From positions 62,001 to 126,000 of the forward strand of contig NZ_PHRF01000064.1 of NCBI RefSeq assembly GCF_004151105.1: 64,000 nt of DNA, in the 5' to 3' direction. Under the pieces are notes generated by a model. It saw only the letters and a program-made list of their open reading frames with translations, did no database searches and was not told where the DNA came from. The position numbers were made by a program, and so were the translations under genes. Shown piece by piece: positions 34,988 through 46,859 of the stretch (the first letter of the stretch is position 1; each line of letters begins with the position of its first letter). The DNA is from Streptomyces sp. L-9-10. GTDB lineage: Bacteria > Actinomycetota > Actinomycetes > Streptomycetales > Streptomycetaceae.

Positions 34988-35377
34988 TCATGGATGGTGT
35001 CCGTGCGCGCTGCGATGCCGGGTACGGACACCGCGCTGCGCCGGGTCCGGCTCGCGCATCCACTCGCGGACACGGCTGCCGAGATCATGGTCGAGACTTC
35101 GCTCGCGGTCCGGATCCGAACCATGGGTCCCCGGTTCGTACGGCGGGACGTCCCTCCCGGGCTGATAGCGCGACCCCTGCCGGCGGTGCCGCACGACCAG
35201 GACCAGATCCGTGGCGACGATCAGCATCAGCACACCGCAGGCGAGTGCCCACCCGAAGCGCCCGGTGATCGCGAACGCCGTCGTACCGATCGCGGTCCAG
35301 ATCAGACCCCATACGCTCAGCCAGAACCGCATGCGCAGCGGACTGCGTGCGGTGACCGGCTCATTTCCGGTGCGCAT
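34988..35377 (-). CDS. Small membrane protein (DUF6343-like)
   Basis: A 129-residue protein starting MRTGNEPVTARSPLRMRFWL, with two membrane helices (VWGLIWTAIGTTAFAI and WALACGVLMLIVATDLVLVV) and a long charged C-terminal tail. The N-terminal pattern resembles the streptomycete DUF6343 family; this match is from memory. Function unknown. ATG 35377 is preferred, with AGGAG and GGGAGG just upstream; ATG 35395 is possible. Confidence 0.7.
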   Translation of the reverse strand: MRTGNEPVTARSPLRMRFWLSVWGLIWTAIGTTAFAITGRFGWALACGVLMLIVATDLVLVVRHRRQGSRYQPGRDVPPYEPGTHGSDPDRERSLDHDLGSRVREWMREPDPAQRGVRTRHRSAHGHHP

Positions 35378-35478
35378 GACTCCTGCACCTCCCATATCCC
35401 CCCAGTGCCACCTACCCGTGTTTGCGTCTTTTGACCCGCTGTGGGGAGGGAGGGATGGCGGGCGGAATCCGCGCCGGG

Positions 35479-35820
35479 TCAGTGCACGATGGTGTAGCTG
35501 CGCCACGGCCCTTCGCCGGGGGCGATCACATCGGACAGCGTGGTGGCGATATACGTCGTGCCCTTGCCCGTGCAGTCGGGCGTCCCGTACATCACGAAGT
35601 CGACCAGGGTCCGGTTCGTGAGCGCGACGGCACCGCCGGGCGCGAGCCGGTGGCAGCCCGTGACCAGGGGGTTGGAGACCTGGACGTGCCGACCGCGGGG
35701 GGTGTCGTACGCGGCGGTCCCCACCGCGTTCCGGCCGAGGCCGGAGCAGCCCGCGACGGTGACGGTCAGGAACGCGGCCCCGGCAGCGATGCCGAGGCGC
35801 CGGTGATGGGTCACGGACAT
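35479..35820 (-). CDS. Small lipoprotein of unknown function
   Basis: A 113-residue protein with a signal ending in the lipobox TVAGC (about residue 25). The mature part has two further cysteines (VTGCHRL and PDCTGKG) that could form a disulphide. No family recognised. GAGGACC precedes the ATG at 35820. Confidence 0.7.
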   Translation of the reverse strand: MSVTHHRRLGIAAGAAFLTVTVAGCSGLGRNAVGTAAYDTPRGRHVQVSNPLVTGCHRLAPGGAVALTNRTLVDFVMYGTPDCTGKGTTYIATTLSDVIAPGEGPWRSYTIVH

Positions 35821-36073
35821 GAGCGGGTCCTCGTCTCTGCGGAGTACTCGGTCACGGGGGGTGTCGGGTGGCGGGGCGGGTGAGTCTGCTGGTCACACTG
35901 CCGGATCCCCGAGATGGCGGCACCAGATGCGCGGCCGGCCGGGCTATGGCCGGGCTGTGCCGGCTCGTGTCTACGGCTCGGTAATTTCCCCGCCGCGCGC
36001 TTCTCGACCGCCGGTCATACAAGGCATACCGTAGTTATTAGCACCTCGGTCCGGCGTCGTCAGGGGGCCCAAG

Positions 36074-37132
36074 ATGGTCGAGGAACTGGTCATTGCTGTC
36101 ATAGCGGCGGTATGCGCGTGCGGGCTGTACGCGATGGCGGCCGCGCGGGTCGTCAGGCAGTACGAGCGGGGCGTGGTCTTCCGCCTCGGCAGGCTGCAGG
36201 AAGGAATCCGCGGACCCGGATTCACGACGATCCTCCCGTTCGTGGACAAGCTGCACAAAGTCAATATGCAGATCGTGACGATGCCCGTACCGGCGCAGGA
36301 CGGCATCACACGGGACAACGTGACCGTGCGCGTGGACGCCGTGATCTATTTCAAGGTGGTCGACGCGGCGGAGGCGCTGGTCCGGGTCGAGGACTACCGG
36401 TTCGCGGTGTCGCAGATGGCGCAGACGTCCCTGCGGTCGATCATCGGCAAGAGTGATCTGGACGATCTGCTCTCCAACCGGGAGAAGCTCAATCAGGGCC
36501 TGGAGCTGATGATCGACAGCCCGGCGATCGGCTGGGGCGTGCAGATCGACCGCGTCGAGATCAAGGACGTGTCACTGCCGGAGACCATGAAGCGGTCGAT
36601 GGCGCGCCAGGCGGAGGCCGACCGGGAACGCCGCGCCCGGGTGATCAACGCGGACGCGGAGCTGCAGGCGTCGAAGAAGCTCGCCGAGGCGGCCAAGGAG
36701 ATGTCCGGCCAGCCGGCCGCGCTTCAGCTGCGGCTGTTGCAGACGGTCGTGGCGGTCGCCGCCGAGAAGAACTCGACACTCGTGCTGCCCTTCCCCGTCG
36801 AACTGCTCCGCTTCCTCGAACGCGCCACACCGGCCGAGGCGGTACAGGCCGTGCAGGCGGTCTCGGGAGCCGTGCAGGCGGCCCCGTCGCCTCCTGGCGA
36901 CCAGCCCGCTGTCGCCACCAGTGCCCCCACCGGCACGACCACCACTGCTGAGGCCACCGACGCCCCCGACGCCCCTGAGGCCCCTGAGGCCACCGAACCC
37001 GGCGCATCCGATCTCGCGGCGCCCGGCCTCACCGCGCCGCCCAAGGTGTCGTCCGTACCCGCGTCCGTACCCACGTCGGCGCCGTCGCTGGACGAGAAGC
37101 CACAGAAGCGGGAGGACGCGCAGCCGGTCTGA
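36074..37132 (+). CDS. Slipin (stomatin/band 7 family membrane protein)
   Basis: A 352-residue protein. An N-terminal membrane helix (LVIAVIAAVCACGLYAMA) is followed by a band 7/SPFH domain (about 25-200) with YERGVVFRLGRLQEG, PGFTTILPFVDK and IDRVEIKDVSLPETMKRSM, close to the slipin subgroup. A coiled-coil follows (about 195-230). The C-terminal 95 residues are an Ala/Pro/Glu-rich disordered tail with short in-frame repeats. Slipins organise membrane microdomains. Usually a NfeD partner is adjacent; none is seen here. Confidence 0.9.
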   Translation: MVEELVIAVIAAVCACGLYAMAAARVVRQYERGVVFRLGRLQEGIRGPGFTTILPFVDKLHKVNMQIVTMPVPAQDGITRDNVTVRVDAVIYFKVVDAAEALVRVEDYRFAVSQMAQTSLRSIIGKSDLDDLLSNREKLNQGLELMIDSPAIGWGVQIDRVEIKDVSLPETMKRSMARQAEADRERRARVINADAELQASKKLAEAAKEMSGQPAALQLRLLQTVVAVAAEKNSTLVLPFPVELLRFLERATPAEAVQAVQAVSGAVQAAPSPPGDQPAVATSAPTGTTTTAEATDAPDAPEAPEATEPGASDLAAPGLTAPPKVSSVPASVPTSAPSLDEKPQKREDAQPV

Positions 37133-37146
37133 TCCACGCGGAAACC

Positions 37147-37182
37147 GGACGATCCCGCGGTCGCAGCACCGCAGGATCGTCC
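37147..37182 (+). terminator. Slipin terminator
   Basis: A two-part stem: outer arms GGACGATCC (37147-37155) and GGATCGTCC (37174-37182), inner arms GCGGT/ACCGC. It is followed by TTCTCGCT. Confidence 0.8.
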
Positions 37183-37321
37183 TTCTCGCTGCCTGCCCTC
37201 AGCCCCGAGCGCCCGCTGAGCTGCGGAGACGTCGAATCGAGATCGACTGTCAGACCCCCGGCCTAGACTCGCAGAGGAATCAGATCCTGAGGGATCCCGG
37301 GCCGGGAGGGAGGCGGTGACC

Positions 37322-40452
<3,131 letters not shown>

Positions 40453-40456
<4 letters not shown>

Positions 40457-41706
40457 CCCCCCGCCGCGCCCCCGCCCCACGGCACGACGACCGTCGGCGT
40501 ACGTTCCCCGCACTGCCCCCGCGACCGGCCGCCGAGGGCGACTTCGCCCTCACCTGGTGGGGCAACGCGTGGGTGGAGTCCATGGAGGACACCGCGCTCG
40601 ACGCGGCCCGCCTCGAGCGCGGCCGTGCCTACGCGGACCGCGGCCATGTCGACGCGATCACGGTCACGCCCGGCCGGGTCATGGCGTATGTCCACGGTTC
40701 GAGGCCCCGCCCGTACCGTACGGAGATCCGCCTCCGTACCCTCGACGACCCCGGCTGGGAGGATCTTCTCGACGCCGCGGCGGCCCGCCCCGACCACATC
40801 GCCGCCCTGCTCGACAAGGACATGCCGCACACTCTCGCGGCCTCGGCCGATCTTCTCCCCACCGGACGCGATCTGACCCCCGACTGCTCCTGCCCGGACG
40901 ACGGTTACCCGTGCAAGCACGCCGCCGCCCTCTGCTACCAGACGGCACGGCTCCTCGACGAGGACCCGTTCGTGCTGTTCCTGATGCGCGGTCGCGGTGA
41001 ACACGAGGTGCTGGCCGATCTCACCCGGCGCAACGCCACCCGCTCGGTGGCCGAACGGACCACCGCCGCGCCGCCCATGCCCACGGTCGAGGCGCGCGTC
41101 GCCCTCGCGCCACGTACACGCCCGGTGCTTCCGCCGCCGTTCCCCGTACCCGCGCAGCCGGGCCGGCCGCCCGTCTATCCGCAGACCCCCGGGGCCCCCG
41201 ACCCGCTCGCTCTCGACCTGCTCGCCACCGAAGCGGCGGCCCGCGCCCATACGTTCCTGACCACCGGCCTCGATCCCATCGGCGCCCTCACGCCCTGGCA
41301 GGACGCGGTACGGCTGGCCGCCGCCCACCCCGGCTCCGGGCTGACCGCCTCCACCCGTGCCCTCTACCGGGACCTGGCCACCGCACTCGACCGCACCCCC
41401 ACCGACCTGGCCCGCGCCGTGGCGGCCTGGCGGCAGGGCGGCCTGGCGGGCCTCGCTGTACTGGAAGAGCCCTGGGACCCGCCGGCCGGACCCTTCGACC
41501 GTGCCCGCCCCGCCCTGGCAGCCGCCGATTTCCCCCACTTCCGCCCCTGGCGCAACCGCCTCTCCACCCCGTCCCTCCAGCTCCGCTTCGGCCGCGACGC
41601 CCTCTGGTACGGCTATGAGTCGGACCGGGACCGTGAGGACTGGTGGCCCAGGGGCACCCCCGACACCGACCCGGTGGGCGCCCTGACGGCCCTCCTCGGC
41701 CGCTGA
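40453..41706 (+). CDS. SWIM zinc-finger protein
   Basis: A 417-residue protein. The SWIM motif CSCPDDGYPCKHAAAL (about residues 146-161) supplies CxC...CxH zinc ligands. The N-terminal 120 residues (FALTWWGNAWVESMED) are typical of the SNF2-associated SWIM family. Its ATG overlaps the helicase stop (ATGA), so the two are translationally coupled and probably act together on DNA. The C-terminal 200 residues contain no recognised domain. Confidence 0.88.
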
Positions 41707-41870
41707 CGCGGGGCAGTGAGGCGAGCGGGGCGGCGGTGACGGAGGGGGTGCCGGGGCCCGGTCCGCGGAAACGACCGAAGCCGGGAGTACGGGACGACCG
41801 CGCCGGACCGCTGCGCGCGCTCTCCGTACCCCCGGCCTCGTCAACCGCTCCACCGGCCTGCCCCGAAGTG

Positions 41871-41983
41871 CTGATCTCCCCGAAGGGCTGACCTCCCCGC
41901 AGGGCTGATCTCCCCGCGGGGCAGACGGCGTCGTTGGTCGGACGGCGTCTCAGGTTCGGACGGTGTCGTAGGTCAGGCGGTGT
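41871..41983 (-). repeat. 17-bp degenerate tandem array at the end of the S1 protease gene
   Basis: Starting in the last codons of the protease (41983) and running downstream to 41871, units of 17-18 bp follow each other. Gene-proximal units resemble ACACCGYCYGACCTACG (minus strand); distal ones read CTGATCTCCCCGMRGGG (plus strand). The first unit contains the TGA stop. Confidence 0.75.
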
Positions 41984-43118
41984 GAAGGGTCAGGCCGTAG
42001 CGGCCCAGGATTTCGTTGATCGGCTGGTACCAGGTCTCGCCGCCGCCGCTGCAGTTGCCCCAGCCGCCCGAGGTCACGCCCTGGGCCTGGTCGCCGCTGA
42101 TGAAGGAGCCGCCCGAGTCGCCGCCCTCGGCGCAGACGCTGGTCTTGGTCATCTGGTGGACGGCGCCCTGGCTGTAGTTGACGGTCTCGTTCTTGGCCAG
42201 GAGGTTGCCGCAGCGCCAGTGGGTCGTGGAGCCGGAGCGGCAGATCGAGGCACCGATCGGGGCCTCGTTGGAACCGCGGACCAGCTGGTCGGAGACGGAG
42301 CCCCAGCCGAGGACCACCGGGGCGGTCCACCAGCCGCTGCCGACATTCACCCACGCGTAGTCGTTGTCGGGGAAGGACGAGCCCTGGAAGTTGCCGATGT
42401 ACGAGCCGTCCCAGCCGCTCACCGAGGCGCCGGCCTGGCCGCAGTGGCCGGCCGTGACGAAGCCGCCGTGTACGGAGAAGCCGATGGAACAACGGACGTT
42501 GCCCGTGTAGTACGGGTCGCCGCCGACGGTGCCCGCGGCGAAGGTCTGGGGAGCCTGGGCGGTCTCCTTGACCGTGACGGGGCCGGCCTGCCGGGCGCGG
42601 TCGAGGAAGTCACGGACATCGTTGTCGCTCTTCTGCGCCGCGACGACATTGACCACGACGCGGTTGGCCTTGGGGTCGACATGCCAGCTGCTGACACCGG
42701 CCGGCGCGGAGAGCGCGTCGATCCGCTCCTTGGCCGCGTCGAGCTGCCGCGCGCTGTGCTTGACGAGCTGTACGTTCGCGCCGGTCGCCCGTACGGCGTC
42801 GGCCTTCTGGGCGCTGGTGACCGTGACGGTCAGCGTGCCGCTGTCCGGGTTGAACCAGGAGCCGCCGTACGAGGCTCCCGCCGCACGCTTCGCCTTGCCC
42901 TCGACAGCCGTCGCTGTCTTCTCCGCGGCCAGACGCGCCTTGGCCTGACTCTCCGTCAGGCCGAGGTCCTTCTGCATGGCGGTGAGCAGACCGGTGGACG
43001 CCGGTGCTCCGGAGGCGGGGGAGGGGGCCGCGGCGGCCGGTGCGAGCCCGGCGGCGGCCCACGTGCCGAGGAGAAGGAGTGCGGACAGACCGGTGCGTAT
43101 CACTGTCGTACGTCTCAA
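41973..43118 (-). CDS. Secreted S1-family (streptogrisin-like) serine protease
   Basis: A 381-residue preproenzyme: signal peptide (about 1-33), a propeptide of the alpha-lytic/streptogrisin type (about 40-180, including LGLTESQAKARLAAE) that assists folding, and a chymotrypsin-fold catalytic domain with GGFVTAGHCG (His), DNDYAWV (Asp) and CAEGGDSGGSFISG (Ser). Six cysteines support three disulphides. Start TTG 43118 was chosen because AAGGG lies about 9 bp upstream and gives a basic N-region; GTG 43103 is an alternative. A perfect palindrome 49 bp upstream suggests repressor control. Confidence 0.9.
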   Translation of the reverse strand: MRRTTVIRTGLSALLLLGTWAAAGLAPAAAAPSPASGAPASTGLLTAMQKDLGLTESQAKARLAAEKTATAVEGKAKRAAGASYGGSWFNPDSGTLTVTVTSAQKADAVRATGANVQLVKHSARQLDAAKERIDALSAPAGVSSWHVDPKANRVVVNVVAAQKSDNDVRDFLDRARQAGPVTVKETAQAPQTFAAGTVGGDPYYTGNVRCSIGFSVHGGFVTAGHCGQAGASVSGWDGSYIGNFQGSSFPDNDYAWVNVGSGWWTAPVVLGWGSVSDQLVRGSNEAPIGASICRSGSTTHWRCGNLLAKNETVNYSQGAVHQMTKTSVCAEGGDSGGSFISGDQAQGVTSGGWGNCSGGGETWYQPINEILGRYGLTLHTA

Positions 43119-43166
43119 GGGATGTGGCCCTTCTGTGTTCCAGCATGGTGGGGGTGGAACAGCAGG

Positions 43167-43188
43167 CGCCTGAGAGCGCTCTCAGGCG
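43167..43188. promoter_or_regulatory. LacI-family-like operator upstream of the protease
   Basis: A perfect 22-bp palindrome whose centre is TGAGAGCGCTCTCA. This is close to the GGAGCGCTCC core bound by CebR/CelR-type LacI repressors. It lies 49 bp upstream of the protease start and about 160 bp from the P450 start. Confidence 0.65.
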
Positions 43189-43338
43189 GTGCCAGCCGGA
43201 GCGTAGCCGAGGATTCTGAACAGGTCCATGCCAAGGGGGAGGCTCTGGTGAACCCGCCGGTCAGCGCCTCGGCCATCTCCGTACGGGCGGGCCGTCCCCG
43301 TCCGCCCGCCGTCAACAGCCGCCGCCCGTCCGGCTGTT

Positions 43339-43350
43339 TAGGATGGGATC
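43339..43350 (+). promoter_or_regulatory. -10 element for leaderless P450
   Basis: TAGGAT (43339-43344) ends 6 nt before the P450 ATG; no ribosome-binding site lies between. The -35 is unclear. Confidence 0.5.
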
Positions 43351-44622
43351 ATGGCCCTCACGGAATCCGCCGGAACGTCACCGCAGTCGCTCTACGATCC
43401 GACGGGCGAGCTGCTGGCGGATCCGTACGAGGTGTACGCGCGGCTGCGTGAGACCGCGCCCGTCCAGCGGATCGTCGGGCCCGACGGACGGCCCGCCTGG
43501 CTCGTCACGCGCTACGAGGACGTACGGAAATCGCTCGCCGATCCCCGGCTCTCCCTCGACAAGAGCCGTGCGCTGCCCGGCGGTTACCGGGGCTTCGGGC
43601 TGCCGCCCGCCCTCGACGCCAATCTCCTCAACATGGATCCGCCGGACCACACCCGTATCCGACGCTTCGTCGCGCGGGCGTTCACCACGCGGCGCGTCGA
43701 GGAGCTGCGGGGACCGGTCAGGCGCACCGCCGACGAACTGCTCGACGCCCTCGAATCCGGCGGTCGCACCGATCTGGTCGCCTCGTACGCCGCGCCGCTG
43801 CCCATCGTCGTCATCTGCGAACTGCTGGGTGTACCGGCGCGCGACCGGCGTGACTTCCGGGAGTGGACGGACGCCCTGATGGCCCCCGATCCCGCGCGGC
43901 CCGAGCGGATGAAGGAGGCGATCGCCGCCATGCTCGCCTTCTTCACCGAACTGCTCGCCCACAAGCGGGCCGAGCCCGGGGACGATCTCCTCTCGGCGCT
44001 GATCGCGGTGCGCGACGAGGGTGAGGAGGCCGGCGGCGGGGCGCCATGTGACGCGGGAGCGCCCCGTGGGGACGGCGGTGACCGGCTCAGTGAGGACGAG
44101 CTGATGTCGCTGGCCTTCCTCATCCTTTTCGCCGGGTACGAGAACACCGTCCAGCTCATCGGCAACTCCGTCCTCGCCCTGCTCCAGCACCCCGGGCAGC
44201 TGGCGGCCCTGCGCGCCGAGCCCGGCAGGACGGCCGCGGCGGTCGGGGAGTTTGCACGGTACGAGGGGCCCGCGCTGCTGGCGATCCGGCGGTTCGCGGT
44301 CGAGGATCTGACGATCGGCGGGGTGACGGTGCCGGCGGGGGAGACCGTCATGCTGTCCCTCGCCGCCGCCAATCGCGACCCGCACCGCTTCACCGACCCC
44401 GACCGGCTCGACCTCGACCGCGATACGGCCGGGCAGGTGGCCCTCGGGTACGGCATCCACTACTGCCTCGGCGCACCGCTCGCCCGGCTGGAGATGGAGA
44501 TCGCGCTCAACGCGCTGCTGGAGCGGTTCCCTCGGCTGGAGCTCGCCGTTCCGTACGAGGAACTGCGGTGGCGCCCCTCGACCCGTGCCCGGGGCCTGAT
44601 CGCGCTGCCCGTACGGCTCTGA
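43351..44622 (+). CDS. Cytochrome P450
   Basis: A 423-residue bacterial class I P450, soluble. The I-helix is LFAGYENTVQLIGN, where the usual AGxET reads AGYEN. The ExxR is not obvious by eye but the region EFARYEGPALLAIRRFA is in place. The heme loop is LGYGIHYCLGAPLARLE, with the cysteine ligand. Similar enzymes hydroxylate secondary metabolites or xenobiotics. Neither a ferredoxin nor a ferredoxin reductase is adjacent, so redox partners must come from elsewhere. A G/Pro-rich insert (about 225-250) lies before the I-helix. Confidence 0.93.
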   Translation: MALTESAGTSPQSLYDPTGELLADPYEVYARLRETAPVQRIVGPDGRPAWLVTRYEDVRKSLADPRLSLDKSRALPGGYRGFGLPPALDANLLNMDPPDHTRIRRFVARAFTTRRVEELRGPVRRTADELLDALESGGRTDLVASYAAPLPIVVICELLGVPARDRRDFREWTDALMAPDPARPERMKEAIAAMLAFFTELLAHKRAEPGDDLLSALIAVRDEGEEAGGGAPCDAGAPRGDGGDRLSEDELMSLAFLILFAGYENTVQLIGNSVLALLQHPGQLAALRAEPGRTAAAVGEFARYEGPALLAIRRFAVEDLTIGGVTVPAGETVMLSLAAANRDPHRFTDPDRLDLDRDTAGQVALGYGIHYCLGAPLARLEMEIALNALLERFPRLELAVPYEELRWRPSTRARGLIALPVRL

Positions 44623-44626
44623 GCCG

Positions 44627-44648
44627 CCCGGGGCGGAGCCGCCCCGGG
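44627..44648. terminator. Terminator between P450 and aminotransferase
   Basis: CCCGGGGCGG (44627-44636) pairs exactly with CCGCCCCGGG (44639-44648) around two bases, in the 39-bp gap between convergent genes. A 2-nt loop means the tip must open slightly. Confidence 0.6.
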
Positions 44649-44661
44649 GTGCGGGGGCGGG

Positions 44662-45873
44662 TCATTGGCGGTAGCCGCTCAGGAAGCGGCCGATCCGGCT
44701 GATGGCCGCGTCGAGATCGTCCGCGTACGGAAGCGTCAGGATCCGGAAGTGGTCGGGGCGCGGCCAGTTGAACCCCGTTCCCTGTACGACCTGGATCTTC
44801 TCCCGCAGCAGCAGATCCAGCACGAACCTCTCGTCGTCGTGGATCTTGTGCACCTTGGGGTCCAGCCGGGGGAAGGCGTACAGGGCGCCCTTCGGCTTCA
44901 CGCACGAGACCCCGGGGATCTCGTTGAGCTTCTCCCAGGCGCGGTCGCGCTGCTCGTACAGCCTGCCTCCCGGCGCGGTCAGCTCCTTGATGGACTGCCG
45001 GCCGCCGAGCGCGGCCTGAATGGCGTACTGCGCGGGCGCGTTGGGGCAGAGCCGCATCGAGGCGAGCATCGTCAGGCCCTCAAGATAGCTGCGGGCATGC
45101 TGCTTGGGGCCGGTGACCACCAGCCAGCCGGAGCGGAAACCCGCCACGCGGTACGTCTTCGAGAGCCCGCTGAAGGTGAGGACCACCAGATCGGGTGCGA
45201 GGGCCGCGGCGGTGTGGTGCACCGCGTCGTCGTAGACGATCTGGTCGTAGATCTCGTCCGCGAACACCATGAGCTGATGGCGGCGGGCGAGATCGAGGAT
45301 GCCCTCGACGATCTCGCGCGGATAGACCGCGCCTGTGGGGTTGTTGGGGTTGATGATCACGACGGCCTTCGTACGGTCGGTGATCTTCGCCGCCATGTCG
45401 TCCAGGTCCGGGTACCACTCCGCGGACTCGTCGCAGAGATAGTGCACGGGACGGCCGCCCGCCAGCGTCGTCACAGCGGTCCAGAGCGGGAAGTCGGGGG
45501 CCGGGATCAGGACTTCGTCGCCGTCCTCCAGAAGCGCCTGGACGGCCATCGAGACCAGCTCGGAGACGCCGTTGCCGAGGAAGATGTCATCGACCGTGAC
45601 CTCGGGCAGTCCCATGGTCTGGTAGCGCTGCGCCACGGCGCGGCGCGCGGAGAGGACACCGCGCGAGTCCGTGTAGCCGTGTGCCCGCGGCAGCATCCGG
45701 ATCATGTCCTGGATGACCTCCTCCGGCGCCTCGAACCCGAAGAGCGCGGGATTGCCGGTGTTGAGACGCAGGACGCTGTGGCCCGCCTCCTCCAGGGCGT
45801 CGGCGTGCTCGATCACCGGGCCGCGGATCTCGTAGCAGACCTCGCTGAGCTTGCTCGACTGCCGGAATTCCAT
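44662..45873 (-). CDS. PLP-dependent aminotransferase (alanine-transaminase type)
   Basis: A 403-residue class I/II aminotransferase. It has NTGNPALFGFEAPEEV, GNGVSELVSMAVQALL, IINPNNPTGAVY (substrate/PLP contacts) and SGLSKTYRVAGFRSGW with the PLP-binding lysine. It resembles AlaA-type glutamate-pyruvate transaminases that make alanine. Its promoter region is shared with the divergent HxlR gene and carries two dyads that could be the regulator's operators. Confidence 0.92.
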   Translation of the reverse strand: MEFRQSSKLSEVCYEIRGPVIEHADALEEAGHSVLRLNTGNPALFGFEAPEEVIQDMIRMLPRAHGYTDSRGVLSARRAVAQRYQTMGLPEVTVDDIFLGNGVSELVSMAVQALLEDGDEVLIPAPDFPLWTAVTTLAGGRPVHYLCDESAEWYPDLDDMAAKITDRTKAVVIINPNNPTGAVYPREIVEGILDLARRHQLMVFADEIYDQIVYDDAVHHTAAALAPDLVVLTFSGLSKTYRVAGFRSGWLVVTGPKQHARSYLEGLTMLASMRLCPNAPAQYAIQAALGGRQSIKELTAPGGRLYEQRDRAWEKLNEIPGVSCVKPKGALYAFPRLDPKVHKIHDDERFVLDLLLREKIQVVQGTGFNWPRPDHFRILTLPYADDLDAAISRIGRFLSGYRQ

Positions 45874-45901
45874 GCGGTGGCCTCCCAGACCTTGGTGCGA
45901 T

Positions 45902-45937
45902 ACTTGGTTTTACCAAGTCCGAGCTTGGAAAGTCCAA
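45902..45937. promoter_or_regulatory. Paired dyads between aminotransferase and HxlR genes
   Basis: ACTTGGT-TTT-ACCAAGT (45902-45918) and TTGGA-AAG-TCCAA (45925-45937) share the half-site TTGG/CCAA. The second overlaps the -35 TTGGAA of the HxlR promoter. A further CTTGG half-site lies just upstream. The region is well placed for autoregulation and for control of the aminotransferase. Confidence 0.6.
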
Positions 45938-45952
45938 CAACATGTCTAGAAT
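45925..45952 (+). promoter_or_regulatory. Promoter for HxlR, leaderless
   Basis: TTGGAA (45925-45930), 16-bp spacer, TAGAAT (45947-45952). The hexamer ends 7 nt before the ATG at 45960. Confidence 0.65.
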
Positions 45953-45959
45953 CCGTCAC

Positions 45960-46622
45960 ATGTCACGTCGCCGAAGCTACGACCAGTACTGCGCCACCGC
46001 CCGTGCCCTCGACTCCGTGGGCGACCGCTGGACCCTGCTGATCGTCCGGGAGCTGCTGGCGGGCCCCCGCCGGTACACCGATCTGCACGCCGATCTGCCG
46101 GGTGTCAGCACGGATGTGCTCGCCTCCCGGCTCAAGGACATGGAGCGCGATGACCTGGCCCTGCGCCGCAAGCTGCCGCCCCCGGCCGCGGCGTACGTGT
46201 ACGAGCTGACCGAGCGGGGGCGGGGGCTGCTGCCGGTCCTCACGGCTCTGGCGGAGTGGGGCGCGCCGGCGCTGGAGGAGCGCAGGCCCACCGATGCCGT
46301 ACGGGCGCACTGGTTCGCCGTGCCGCTGCTTCCGGTGCTGGACGGGCTGTCGGGCCCGGCGGGCTCGGGCCTGGGTGGCGGGACGGGGGAGGGTGTGGTG
46401 GAAGTCCGGCTGGACGAAGGGGCGTTCCATGTACGGCTCGGAGCGGACGATCCGGTGTACGGCGACGGGCCGGCGGAGAGCCCGGACGCCCGCCTCGTGC
46501 TCGACGCCGACACCTGCCGCGCGTTGAGCGGCGGCGCGCTGACGGTGGGCGACGGGGTGCGCGACGGGCGGATCGAGGTCTCGGGTGACGGGCCGCTGGC
46601 CAAGGTGCTGCGAGGGGAATGA
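45960..46622 (+). CDS. HxlR-family winged-helix transcriptional regulator
   Basis: A 220-residue regulator. Residues 5-105 are the HxlR winged helix (CATARALDSVGDRWTLLIVRELLAGPRRYTDL, GVSTDVLASRLKDMERDDLA). Residues 120-220 are a C-terminal extension not present in minimal HxlR proteins, resembling an SCP2-like sterol carrier fold in its hydrophobic pattern (tentative). ATG 45960 was chosen over 45942 because it lies directly after the -10. Divergent from the aminotransferase, which is its likely target. Confidence 0.85.
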   Translation: MSRRRSYDQYCATARALDSVGDRWTLLIVRELLAGPRRYTDLHADLPGVSTDVLASRLKDMERDDLALRRKLPPPAAAYVYELTERGRGLLPVLTALAEWGAPALEERRPTDAVRAHWFAVPLLPVLDGLSGPAGSGLGGGTGEGVVEVRLDEGAFHVRLGADDPVYGDGPAESPDARLVLDADTCRALSGGALTVGDGVRDGRIEVSGDGPLAKVLRGE

Positions 46623-46685
46623 GCAGGGGGTAAGCGGGGGCGAGTGGGAGCAAGGGGGCGGGGGCAAGGGGGCGCTGCTCCTGGT

Positions 46686-46729
46686 GACGTTCCGTTGGTA
46701 TATCGCCGACGTTCCGTTGAGGTATCGCC
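46686..46729 (+). repeat. 22-bp direct repeat upstream of the SpoIIE-type gene
   Basis: Two adjacent 22-bp copies (46686-46707, 46708-46729) beginning GACGTTCCGTTG and ending TATCGCC, with three or four differences. Possible tandem binding sites. Confidence 0.65.
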
Positions 46730-46859
46730 CGAGGTGACAGAAATAGCCGTATTCGTCACTGATGTCATACTTGGAGGCGTCAGTAGCCACTGGAGGCCCG
46801 CCGGGGGCCGGGATCTCGTTCCCCGGCGGTTGGGGGCAGGCAGGGTGAGATGAGCGACG

